From positions 1 through 6,141 of the forward strand of contig DAOTTO010000216.1 in NCBI GenBank assembly GCA_034437895.1: a stretch of 6,141 nt of DNA, given 5' to 3'. The notes beneath the pieces were generated by a model, which searched no databases, had not been told where the DNA came from, and saw only the letters and a program-made list of their open reading frames with translations. Numbering within the stretch: the first letter of the stretch is position 1; each line of letters begins with the position of its first letter. Source of the stretch: JANRLJ01 sp034437895 (lineage in GTDB: Bacteria > Chloroflexota > Anaerolineae > Aggregatilineales > Phototrophicaceae). A program made the position numbers and the translations under genes. This document shows positions 1 to 4,725 of the stretch, in pieces.

Positions 1-75
1 CTTCCGCCGCCCCTCTTAGGCCAGCATACCGCCGAAGTTTTACAAGAGATTTTAGGTATGGAGATACCAAAATGA
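1..75 (+). CDS. C-terminal end of a CaiB/BaiF family (family III) CoA-transferase, partial
   Basis: Frame 1 is open from the window edge to a TGA at 73-75 and encodes 24 residues, LPPPLLGQHTAEVLQEILGM followed by EIPK. The PPPLLGQHT-EVL-E-LG pattern is the characteristic C-terminal signature of family III CoA-transferases (formyl-CoA:oxalate, carnitine CoA-transferase and relatives), which move CoA between carboxylic acids. Only the tail is in the window, so catalytic residues and substrate cannot be judged. The stop codon overlaps the start of the next gene (ATGA, 72-75), which suggests one transcript and coupled translation with the yjjX-like gene. The call rests on a short motif recognised from memory. 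Another protein with a similar tail is possible but less likely. Confidence 0.72.
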   Translation, partial: LPPPLLGQHTAEVLQEILGMEIPK

Positions 76-611
76 CCCAAACAATCATTGTTGCTTCGAC
101 CAATCCCGTTAAAATTGGCGCGGCTTTATCCGGCTTCCAGCAGATGTTCCCATCAGAGACGTTTGAGGTTAAAAGCATCAATGTGCCGTCCGGCGTACCC
201 GATCAGCCGATGACGGATGTGGAAACACGGCAGGGCGCGACGACCCGTGCGCTGAATGCGCGGGAAGCCATGCCCGAAGCCAATTACTGGATTGGAATCG
301 AGGGCGGAATCGACACCACCGCTAACGGTCAATTTGAGGTTTTCGCGTGGGTGATCGTCCTTTCGCCTGATCGCAGCGGAGCCAGCCGCACCGGGACGTT
401 TACGCTGCCGGACGAAATCGCATCGCTTGTACGTGAAGGCGTGGAACTCGGTAAAGCTGACGATCAAGTCTTCGGACGCGCTAATTCCAAGCAGCAAAAT
501 GGCGCGGTGGGAATCTTGACGGATGATGTCATTGATCGCCAAAGCTATTACGTCCATGCCGTGATTCTGGCGCTCATCCCGCTTAAAAACACGGCGCTGA
601 AGTTTTCTTAA
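72..611 (+). CDS. yjjX: Inosine/xanthosine triphosphatase, YjjX (DUF84) family
   Basis: This 179-residue protein has the usual full length for YjjX. The family hydrolyses non-canonical purine nucleotides (ITP, XTP) in the cytoplasm and so cleans the nucleotide pool; a phosphatase role is the family assignment and is not shown here. Visible family motifs are the N-terminal nucleotide-binding STNPVK (residues 9-14), SGVPDQP (40-46), ETRQGA (51-56), the acidic IEGGID (76-81), NGAVGILT (143-150) and the C-terminal YYVHAVILALIPL (159-171). The start is supported by a GGAG at 60-63 lying inside the last codons of the upstream gene, 8 nt from the ATG, with the ATGA overlap implying coupling. The motif usually read KxGAIGxLT is NGAVGILT here, a mild variation. 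The gene runs convergently into the thioesterase gene with only 4 bp between the two stop codons. Confidence 0.9.
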   Translation: MTQTIIVASTNPVKIGAALSGFQQMFPSETFEVKSINVPSGVPDQPMTDVETRQGATTRALNAREAMPEANYWIGIEGGIDTTANGQFEVFAWVIVLSPDRSGASRTGTFTLPDEIASLVREGVELGKADDQVFGRANSKQQNGAVGILTDDVIDRQSYYVHAVILALIPLKNTALKFS

Positions 612-615
612 TGGA

Positions 616-1476
616 TTAGCGCTCTAACAATTGTGCTGCGAGTGTGTCAGGAAGTGGCATCGCATCCCCACTCGCGGCGCTGCCCCAGCGCCACTCCGAG
701 CGCACTTTCGCCAGCAGCTTACGGTCAGCCGCCCGATGCACCAGCGTATGCCGCAGCCCACCTGCCGCCTCGACCTGCGACACCCATGTCGTCAGGATAA
801 TTTCATCATCCAACGTGGCGGCAAATTTATATTCGATCTGATAGCGCTGCGCCAAAATCGCCGCATCCGAGTCGCGCAAATTGGCGCTCGTCCAGCCGAA
901 TGTTCGCAATGCTTGCAGTTCGGCATCGGCGGCGTAATGCAGATAGACGGCATTGTTGACGTGAATAGCGGGGTCAATATCGCGCCATTCTACCCGCCGT
1001 GTCAGCGTAAATGCGTTGGATGGTACGGGTGGCGTAAGCGGAAAGGGCGGACGCGGCGGTGCAGGGATGACCGCCTCGCCTTGAGAATAGGCGGCGATGA
1101 TCTCCGGCGGGATGGCGGCAGGGTACATGGCGCGGGTATCGATTAGTACCCAATCGGTTGTCGCATGGGCGACTAATTTCCCATCTCGATAAAATTCATA
1201 ATTCCGCAGCGAGCGTACCCGCCGGAAGTCCACCACCCAGGTTTTAATCTCTACGGTGTCGCCATAATGCAGCGGACGCAGATACGTAATATCGGTTTCG
1301 TACGCCAGCCATTGATAGCCGATTTCGGCATACCGCGCCGCGCCATAACCGACGGCAGCAGAGGCATCAAAGGCGGTTTCTTGCATATAGCCCAAATAGG
1401 CCGCCGGACTCAGCCGCCCATAGGCATCACATTCATAATGACGACACCGAAAACTGCGCGTGTGGATATAGGGCAT
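616..1476 (-). CDS. Double-hotdog acyl-CoA/acyl-ACP thioesterase (tandem 4HBT)
   Basis: The 286-residue protein consists of two tandem hotdog (4HBT/FadM-like) domains, an arrangement known from FatA/FatB-type acyl-ACP thioesterases and bacterial tandem 4HBT proteins. The family cleaves acyl thioesters to free acid and CoA or ACP in the cytoplasm; the chain length cannot be read from sequence. Domain 1 (about residues 3-130) starts with YECDAYGRLSPAAYLGYMQE, where D17 occupies the usual catalytic Asp position but the common H-V-N-N after it is R-L-S-P. Domain 2 (about 155-265) has the fuller motif EWRDIDPAIHVNNAVYLHY with D168 and H172. A proline-rich linker (138-152) joins them. Domain 2 therefore looks like the more canonical half. 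The ribosome binding site is weak (AAGAG about 8 nt upstream of the ATG). The gene may be transcribed from the minus-strand promoter at 1818-1846 with a long leader. Confidence 0.85.
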   Translation of the reverse strand: MPYIHTRSFRCRHYECDAYGRLSPAAYLGYMQETAFDASAAVGYGAARYAEIGYQWLAYETDITYLRPLHYGDTVEIKTWVVDFRRVRSLRNYEFYRDGKLVAHATTDWVLIDTRAMYPAAIPPEIIAAYSQGEAVIPAPPRPPFPLTPPVPSNAFTLTRRVEWRDIDPAIHVNNAVYLHYAADAELQALRTFGWTSANLRDSDAAILAQRYQIEYKFAATLDDEIILTTWVSQVEAAGGLRHTLVHRAADRKLLAKVRSEWRWGSAASGDAMPLPDTLAAQLLER

Positions 1477-1556
1477 GGGTTTGGCTCTTGGCGATAATCT
1501 TCTCTTCTTGTGTTTTGCATTTTATCGCTGAAAAGCGCTTGGTCGCCAGACGCAAC

Positions 1557-1587
1557 AGCGCCGGACTGCTTAACACAATCCGGCGCT
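1557..1587. repeat. Perfect 9-bp GC-rich inverted repeat with 13-nt loop
   Basis: AGCGCCGGA (1557-1565) and TCCGGCGCT (1579-1587) are exact reverse complements around a 13-nt loop. Neither strand has a T tract after the stem, so it is not a standard intrinsic terminator. It would lie in the leader of the thioesterase mRNA if that is made from 1818-1846. It could instead be a stem of a dispersed palindromic element or a protein-binding site. Confidence 0.7.
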
Positions 1588-1622
1588 ATCGCAAAGGAGG
1601 GGGTCATCTACCTTGTCTGAGC

Positions 1623-1642
1623 AGCAGAGCATGAACTCTGCT
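1623..1642. repeat. Perfect 7-bp inverted repeat with hexaloop
   Basis: AGCAGAG (1623-1629) and CTCTGCT (1636-1642) pair perfectly around the loop CATGAA. No T tract follows on either strand. It sits 35 bp from the repeat at 1557-1587 in the same gene-free region, so both may be stems of one structured RNA or leader, but I recognise no known RNA family. Confidence 0.55.
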
Positions 1643-1775
1643 AAGTCAAACCACATCTACTCGGCGTTGGTAAGGGGTGGCGGTGAAGTCTACATACAAC
1701 ACACGCTCACATCGGGGAAGAGGTAACAATACAAGGGGAATTGCCACCACCCAACCACGCAACCGATACACTGCC

Positions 1776-1805
1776 CATAACATTCACAAGTTCTTGAAAG
1801 TTATG
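1776..1805. promoter_or_regulatory. 30-bp imperfect palindrome, possible operator or 5'-end hairpin
   Basis: The segment reads CATAACATTCA at its left (1776-1786) and TGAAAGTTATG at its right (1795-1805). Ten of the eleven outer positions are complementary (a single A/A mismatch at the seventh position), around an 8-nt centre. It lies directly downstream of the start point expected for the minus-strand promoter 1818-1846, at about +6 to +35. It could be a dimeric regulator's operator in a roadblock position, or a hairpin at the 5' end of the leftward transcript. Its AT-rich composition fits an operator. The regulator is not encoded in the window. Confidence 0.5.
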
Positions 1806-1817
1806 AATATTGACTTC

Positions 1818-1846
1818 ATTGTATGACGATTTTTTATCCCTGTAAA
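1818..1846 (-). promoter_or_regulatory. Sigma70-type promoter candidate reading leftward to the thioesterase gene
   Basis: On the minus strand TTTACA (1846-1841) is followed by a 17-nt spacer and TACAAT (1823-1818), each box matching five of six consensus bases. Transcription would start near 1811 and give the thioesterase mRNA a leader of roughly 335 nt containing the palindrome 1776-1805 and the stems at 1623-1642 and 1557-1587. A weaker overlapping plus-strand candidate (TTGACT 1810-1815, TTTTAT 1832-1837, 16-nt spacer) also exists. Confidence 0.5.
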
Positions 1847-2000
1847 CGTTTTCTCATGGAGTACACAGATTAGCGAGGCCATGCTCATCATTGCCCTCAA
1901 ACACATTTCGTCTTAAAACGCAGGTTGGATTTATCGTCAACAGATGGGGACGTTTATGATAGAATAAAAGTCGTCATGACCTTTTGTGAACCCAACTATC

Positions 2001-2029
2001 TTTACAAAATCGGAAATGATGTGTATTAT
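2001..2029 (+). promoter_or_regulatory. Sigma70-type promoter candidate for the MFS exporter
   Basis: TTTACA (2001-2006), a 17-nt spacer and TATTAT (2024-2029) match the consensus at five of six bases in each box. Transcription would begin near 2036, about 165 nt before the exporter start codon. AACCCA (1989-1994) and TGGGTT (2029-2034) form an inverted repeat that brackets the promoter, and a second TGGGTT lies at 2056-2061, so a repressor could bind here. The same TTTACA-17-TAnnAT form occurs divergently at 1846-1818. Confidence 0.55.
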
Positions 2030-2054
2030 GGGTTTATGCGGTTAAACGGGTAAA

Positions 2055-2096
2055 ATGGGTTTTGAACCTCAAGTACATCTGTTGAGTAAAAGGTAA
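2055..2096 (+). CDS. Candidate 13-residue leader peptide upstream of the exporter
   Basis: An ATG at 2055 opens a frame of 13 codons, MGFEPQVHLLSKR, ending in TAA at 2094-2096. It lies just downstream of the predicted transcription start (about 2036), and its last codons and stop fall in the AGTAAA and GTAAAG arms of the leader stems, so a ribosome here would disturb those pairings. A purine stretch (GGG, 2048-2050) 4 nt upstream is a poor ribosome binding site. Leader peptides control some drug-resistance genes, which is why it is listed, but a frame this short arises easily by chance. Confidence 0.2.
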   Translation: MGFEPQVHLLSKR

Positions 2097-2191
2097 AGAC
2101 GCGTCGGCACTTTACTTAATCTTTAAAAATATTTTGTGTAGAGGCATAGAGCGCTATGCCCTTGCCACACCATACGCGGTGCTTATTTAAG

Positions 2192-2196
2192 AAAGG
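2192..2196 (+). promoter_or_regulatory. Ribosome binding site that fixes the exporter start at 2204
   Basis: AAAGG lies 7 nt upstream of the ATG at 2204. The longer in-frame start at 2156 has only a GAGG 11 nt upstream, sits inside a hairpin arm, and would add a polar 16-residue extension (MPLPHHTRCLFKKGIF) unlike an MFS N-terminus. The protein beginning MAQSVANTQRSGMRGF is therefore preferred. Confidence 0.7.
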
Positions 2197-2203
2197 CATT
2201 TTT

Positions 2204-3634
2204 ATGGCGCAATCTGTCGCAAACACCCAACGTAGCGGGATGCGTGGATTCACGATTGTCTGGGTTGGGCAAGTGGTTTCATTATTTGGAACCGCGCTCA
2301 GTCAATTCGCGCTCACGATTTGGGCGTATGAGCTAACAGGTAAGGCCACCGCGCTGGCCTTGGTCGGCTTCTTCAGCTTTGCGCCGACCATCATCCTCAG
2401 CCCTGTCGCTGGCGCTTTGGTAGATCGGTGGAATCGTAAGCTGGTCATGATGATAAGCGATCTGGGGGCGGGGATGTCCACCGTTGCCGTCTTCATCCTC
2501 TACAGCACGGGCAACCTAGAAATCTGGCATTTGTATGTTGCGGGTGCATTTGCAGGCATCTTCCAGACCTTTCAATGGCCTGCCTATTCCGCTGCCGTGA
2601 CGATGATGCTGCCCAAAGAACAGTATGCCCGCGCACAGGGCATGATGGGCATGGCGGAATCAGCATCTGGCCTTTTTGCCCCCGCCCTAGCAGCGCTATT
2701 TTTGACCGTTATCGGGATTCAGGGCGTATTGCTGATCGACATCATCACATTTGTTTTTGCCGTCAGCGCCGTATTGATTATCACCATCCCACAGCCAGAA
2801 CGCAGCGAAGCCGGACGCGAAGGCGCAGGCAGCCTGTTACAAGAATCGCTGTATGGCTTCCGCTATATCTTAAAGCGCCCCAGCTTGCTCGGCCTACAAA
2901 TGATGTTCTTCCAGGTGAACTTATTCGGTACTCTGTCGGCGATTTTGATCGCACCGATGATTCTGGCGCAGACCAATACCAATAAAGACCTGCTCGCTAC
3001 TGTTCAGACAGCCTTTGCGGTGGGTGGTCTCGTGGGCGGCCTGCTGATTAGTACATGGGGCGGCCCCAAACAGAAAGTGCATGGCGTGTTACTCGGCATG
3101 TTTTTCAGCGGTATCTCTACCGTCATCCTCGGTCTGGGGCAGATGGTGGTCGTTTGGGTGGTGGCGGCCTTCTGCTCATCGATCTTTGTGCAGATTTTGA
3201 ACGCCTCGAATCAGGCGATCTGGCAGGCGAAAGTCGCGCCGGATGTGCAGGGGCGGGTATTTTCTGTACGGCGCATGATTGCCCAAGTGACCGCGCCGAT
3301 TGCGATGCTGATCGCGGGACCGCTGGCGGATCAAGTGTTTGAGCCGGGGATGCGAGCAGGCGGCAATCTAGCAAATACTTTTGGTGGCCTCGTCGGAACA
3401 GGGCCGGGGACAGGCATGGCGTTGATTATGATCTTTACCAGCTTTATCAGCGCACTCCTCTCATTGTGTGGGTATCTCGTCCCGGCGATACGCAACGCCG
3501 AAAGTCTGATTCCCGATCACGACGCGACTCCGGCGGCAGTCCCGGCGAGTGCGACTTTACCAGATGCAATTGGCGCGGTTATCACCACAGGCGCGTTGGT
3601 CGAAGGTGTTGGAGACGATCCGCTGCCTGCCTAG
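2204..3634 (+). CDS. MFS exporter, DHA3/MefA-like (MFS_3) family
   Basis: The 476-residue protein is a polytopic inner-membrane transporter with about twelve hydrophobic segments in two halves, the first beginning around residue 15 (FTIVWVGQVVSLFGTALSQFAL). The MFS motif A appears between segments 2 and 3 as GALVDRWNRK (70-79). The sequence WPAYSAAVTMMLPKEQYARAQGMMGM (125-150) resembles the conserved FxPA/P-E-AxGMMG stretch of the MFS_3 group, which includes macrolide exporter MefA and enterobactin exporter EntS. These are proton-driven exporters of drugs or siderophores; the substrate here is unknown. The central loop is about residues 195-225. A repeated PDVQGRVFSVRRMIAQVTAPI (346-366) corresponds to the equivalent element in the C-half. 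Odd features are a glycine-rich loop (380-403) before the last helix pair and an Ala/Pro-rich cytoplasmic tail (441-476), which make it longer than MefA (about 405 residues). It heads a possible unit with the NAT gene 81 bp downstream. Confidence 0.9.
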   Translation: MAQSVANTQRSGMRGFTIVWVGQVVSLFGTALSQFALTIWAYELTGKATALALVGFFSFAPTIILSPVAGALVDRWNRKLVMMISDLGAGMSTVAVFILYSTGNLEIWHLYVAGAFAGIFQTFQWPAYSAAVTMMLPKEQYARAQGMMGMAESASGLFAPALAALFLTVIGIQGVLLIDIITFVFAVSAVLIITIPQPERSEAGREGAGSLLQESLYGFRYILKRPSLLGLQMMFFQVNLFGTLSAILIAPMILAQTNTNKDLLATVQTAFAVGGLVGGLLISTWGGPKQKVHGVLLGMFFSGISTVILGLGQMVVVWVVAAFCSSIFVQILNASNQAIWQAKVAPDVQGRVFSVRRMIAQVTAPIAMLIAGPLADQVFEPGMRAGGNLANTFGGLVGTGPGTGMALIMIFTSFISALLSLCGYLVPAIRNAESLIPDHDATPAAVPASATLPDAIGAVITTGALVEGVGDDPLPA

Positions 3635-3715
3635 AAACATTTTTTGAACCGAATTTTGTTCATATTTCGTATAAGTAACACGCCCTGCAAAAATGATTAA
3701 CCCGGAGGCAATCCT

Positions 3716-4582
3716 ATGATCCTGCTGACGACCCTTGACCTACAAATTCCGACGACCACGCCCCCACTCGGCCCGGCTCTGGCGCAAAAAATTTTGAATT
3801 ATCTGTCTGTAGAGGCCGCCCCACCTTCACTTGCTGCGCTGGATGCACTCGTAAGCGCTTATACGCGCCGTGTCCCTTGGGAAAGCGCGTCGCGCATCGT
3901 CAAAAAAGCCGCTTCGCCGCTGCTGCTTGACCGTCCACGCTGGCCTGCCGAGTTTTGGAGCGATGCCATGCGCTTAGGTACAGGCGGAACATGCTTTGAA
4001 AGTAATTACGCTTTTTTTAGTCTGCTGCGATTTTTGGGTTATGACGGCTATTTAACCATCAACAATATGGGCGAAACGGTAGGTTGCCATACTGCGATGG
4101 TGATCTATCTGGACGACGTGCGCTATTTAGTCGATGTGGGGATGCCAATCGGTATCCCGCTACCCATTCATCCCACGCAAAAGACCGAGCGCACCAGTGA
4201 ATTTCATACTTATACTGCGACCCCGATAGATGTCCATCACTATCTGATCAAGCGTGACCGCCATCCCCGCGCCGATTGCTTTACTTTCGTCGATTTGCCT
4301 GTCGATGATGTGGCCTATCGTGCCGCGACGACGGCGGATTATGGCGAAAATGGCCTGTTTCTTGATCGTGTGATTATCAACCGAATCGCCGATGGCAAAA
4401 TCTGGCGTTTTACCAGCGAACAACCGCCATATCAGTTAGAATGTTTCGATGAAGGCGATAGGACTTACTTTTATCTGGGTGAAGACGCAGCAGAAGCGGC
4501 GGAAAAAGTCGGCTGGCGCTTTACGATGGACGTGGACACGCTGCGCCAAGCGATGCTGCACACGGCGGCGAGTCCGGTTTAA
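3716..4582 (+). CDS. Arylamine N-acetyltransferase-like protein (NAT family)
   Basis: The 288-residue protein is the normal size for a NAT, a cytoplasmic enzyme that moves acetyl (or another acyl) from CoA to arylamines, hydrazines or arylhydroxylamines through a Cys-His-Asp triad. The pieces are visible: RVPWESASRIV (52-62) corresponds to the family's xPFENL region, GTGGTCFESNYAFFSLLRFLGYD (88-110) carries the nucleophile C93, GCHTAMVIYL (123-132) carries H125, and RYLVDVGM (136-143) carries D140. The H-to-D spacing of 15 residues equals that of characterised NATs; the C-to-H spacing of 32 is a few residues shorter. Variations are GGTCFESN in place of RGGYCFELN and PWES in place of PFEN, so this is a divergent branch and the acceptor may differ. 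GGAGG (3704-3708) 7 nt before the ATG gives a strong start. The preceding 81 bp hold a TGAAC/GTTCA repeat and a TATAAG without a well-spaced -35 box, so co-transcription with the exporter is likely. Confidence 0.82.
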   Translation: MILLTTLDLQIPTTTPPLGPALAQKILNYLSVEAAPPSLAALDALVSAYTRRVPWESASRIVKKAASPLLLDRPRWPAEFWSDAMRLGTGGTCFESNYAFFSLLRFLGYDGYLTINNMGETVGCHTAMVIYLDDVRYLVDVGMPIGIPLPIHPTQKTERTSEFHTYTATPIDVHHYLIKRDRHPRADCFTFVDLPVDDVAYRAATTADYGENGLFLDRVIINRIADGKIWRFTSEQPPYQLECFDEGDRTYFYLGEDAAEAAEKVGWRFTMDVDTLRQAMLHTAASPV

Positions 4583-4629
4583 GCGAAATCTAAAGAATTT
4601 CCGTGTATGTTTTTATAAGGGCATTTTAA

Positions 4630-4649
4630 GGGCGAAGCGTGCTTCGCCC
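4630..4649. repeat. Perfect palindrome GGGCGAAGC-GT-GCTTCGCCC, dispersed-repeat type
   Basis: GGGCGAAGC (4630-4638) and GCTTCGCCC (4641-4649) are exact reverse complements, followed by CTAC. No T tract follows on either strand, so an intrinsic terminator is not well supported, although the hairpin could stop 3'-exonucleases behind the NAT gene. I recall close variants (GGGCGAAGCATGCTTCGCCC with flanking GTAG/CTAC) as abundant intergenic palindromes in several bacterial groups, Chloroflexota among them. Only one copy is in this window. Confidence 0.7.
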
Positions 4650-4685
4650 CTACTGATTTCAGATTACTTTATAGAAGCTACTTTT

Positions 4686-4715
4686 TTGGAATCTCGAAAG
4701 TAATTTGAATATTTT
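4686..4715 (+). promoter_or_regulatory. Possible promoter giving a near-leaderless nucleotidyltransferase mRNA
   Basis: TTGGAA (4686-4691), an 18-nt spacer and TATTTT (4710-4715) are a modest sigma70-like match. Transcription would start near 4722, only a few bases before the ATG at 4726, which would explain why no ribosome binding site is visible there. ATTACTTT (4663-4670) and AAAGTAAT (4697-4704) form an 8-bp inverted repeat across the -35 box. Confidence 0.25.
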
Positions 4716-4725
4716 GAACCACCAA

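Larger units (their letters stand above)
1477..2203. other. Long divergent intergenic region with regulatory structure, no convincing gene
   Basis: About 700 bp separate the thioesterase start from the exporter start, and no reading frame in it resembles a protein I know. From left to right I see a CGCT-GAAA-AGCG mini-hairpin (1526-1537), inverted repeats at 1557-1587 and 1623-1642, a 30-bp imperfect palindrome (1776-1805), a minus-strand promoter candidate (1818-1846), an 8-bp palindrome GTCATGAC (1973-1980), a plus-strand promoter candidate (2001-2029) and a structured leader up to the exporter. A TAAAAT element on the minus strand (1519-1524) could be a -10 box nearer the thioesterase gene, but no -35 box matches it. 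The stretch 1643-1775 and the stretch 1850-1970 show nothing I can assign. Confidence 0.7.
2036..2203 (+). promoter_or_regulatory. Structured 5' leader of the exporter gene with competing hairpins
   Basis: GGCATAG (2143-2149) and CTATGCC (2154-2160) form a perfect 7-bp stem with a 4-nt loop. The same ATGCC, extended as ATGCCCTT (2156-2163), can instead pair with AAGGCAT (2193-2199), leaving one C bulged, which would cover the exporter's ribosome binding site AAAGG (2192-2196). The two pairings exclude each other. Upstream, GTAAAG (2093-2098)/CTTTAC (2110-2115) and AGTAAA (2085-2090)/TTTACT (2111-2116) are another competing pair around the palindrome GACGCGTC (2098-2105). AAAATATTTT (2126-2135) is a 10-bp AT palindrome. 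Such architecture fits translational attenuation, but no folding energies were calculated and the first stem, which leaves the site free, should form first. Confidence 0.35.

Noticed and set aside
598..623. Shared bidirectional terminator from GCGCT (594-598) and AGCGC (618-622)
   Set aside because: The stem is only 5 bp with a loop of about 20 nt, which is within chance.
631..1146. 171-codon plus-strand frame across the thioesterase gene
   Set aside because: It is the antisense of a well-supported double-hotdog gene and has many Arg and Cys residues, typical of a shadow frame.
1410..1607. 65-codon minus-strand frame overlapping the thioesterase start
   Set aside because: It overlaps the real gene by 67 bp in another frame, spans an inverted repeat and shows no family resemblance.
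1557..1642. tRNA or intrinsic terminator made from the two neighbouring stems
   Set aside because: There is no cloverleaf with TTC-type loop or CCA end, and no T tract follows either stem on either strand.
1631..1726. 31-codon plus-strand frame after the stem at 1623-1642
   Set aside because: There is no ribosome binding site, its ATG lies in a hairpin loop, and no feature of the peptide supports expression.
2156..2203. Longer start for the MFS exporter at 2156
   Set aside because: It lies in the arm of a hairpin, its only purine box (GAGG) is 11 nt upstream, and the added residues are unlike an MFS N-terminus. The ATG at 2204 has AAAGG at 7 nt.
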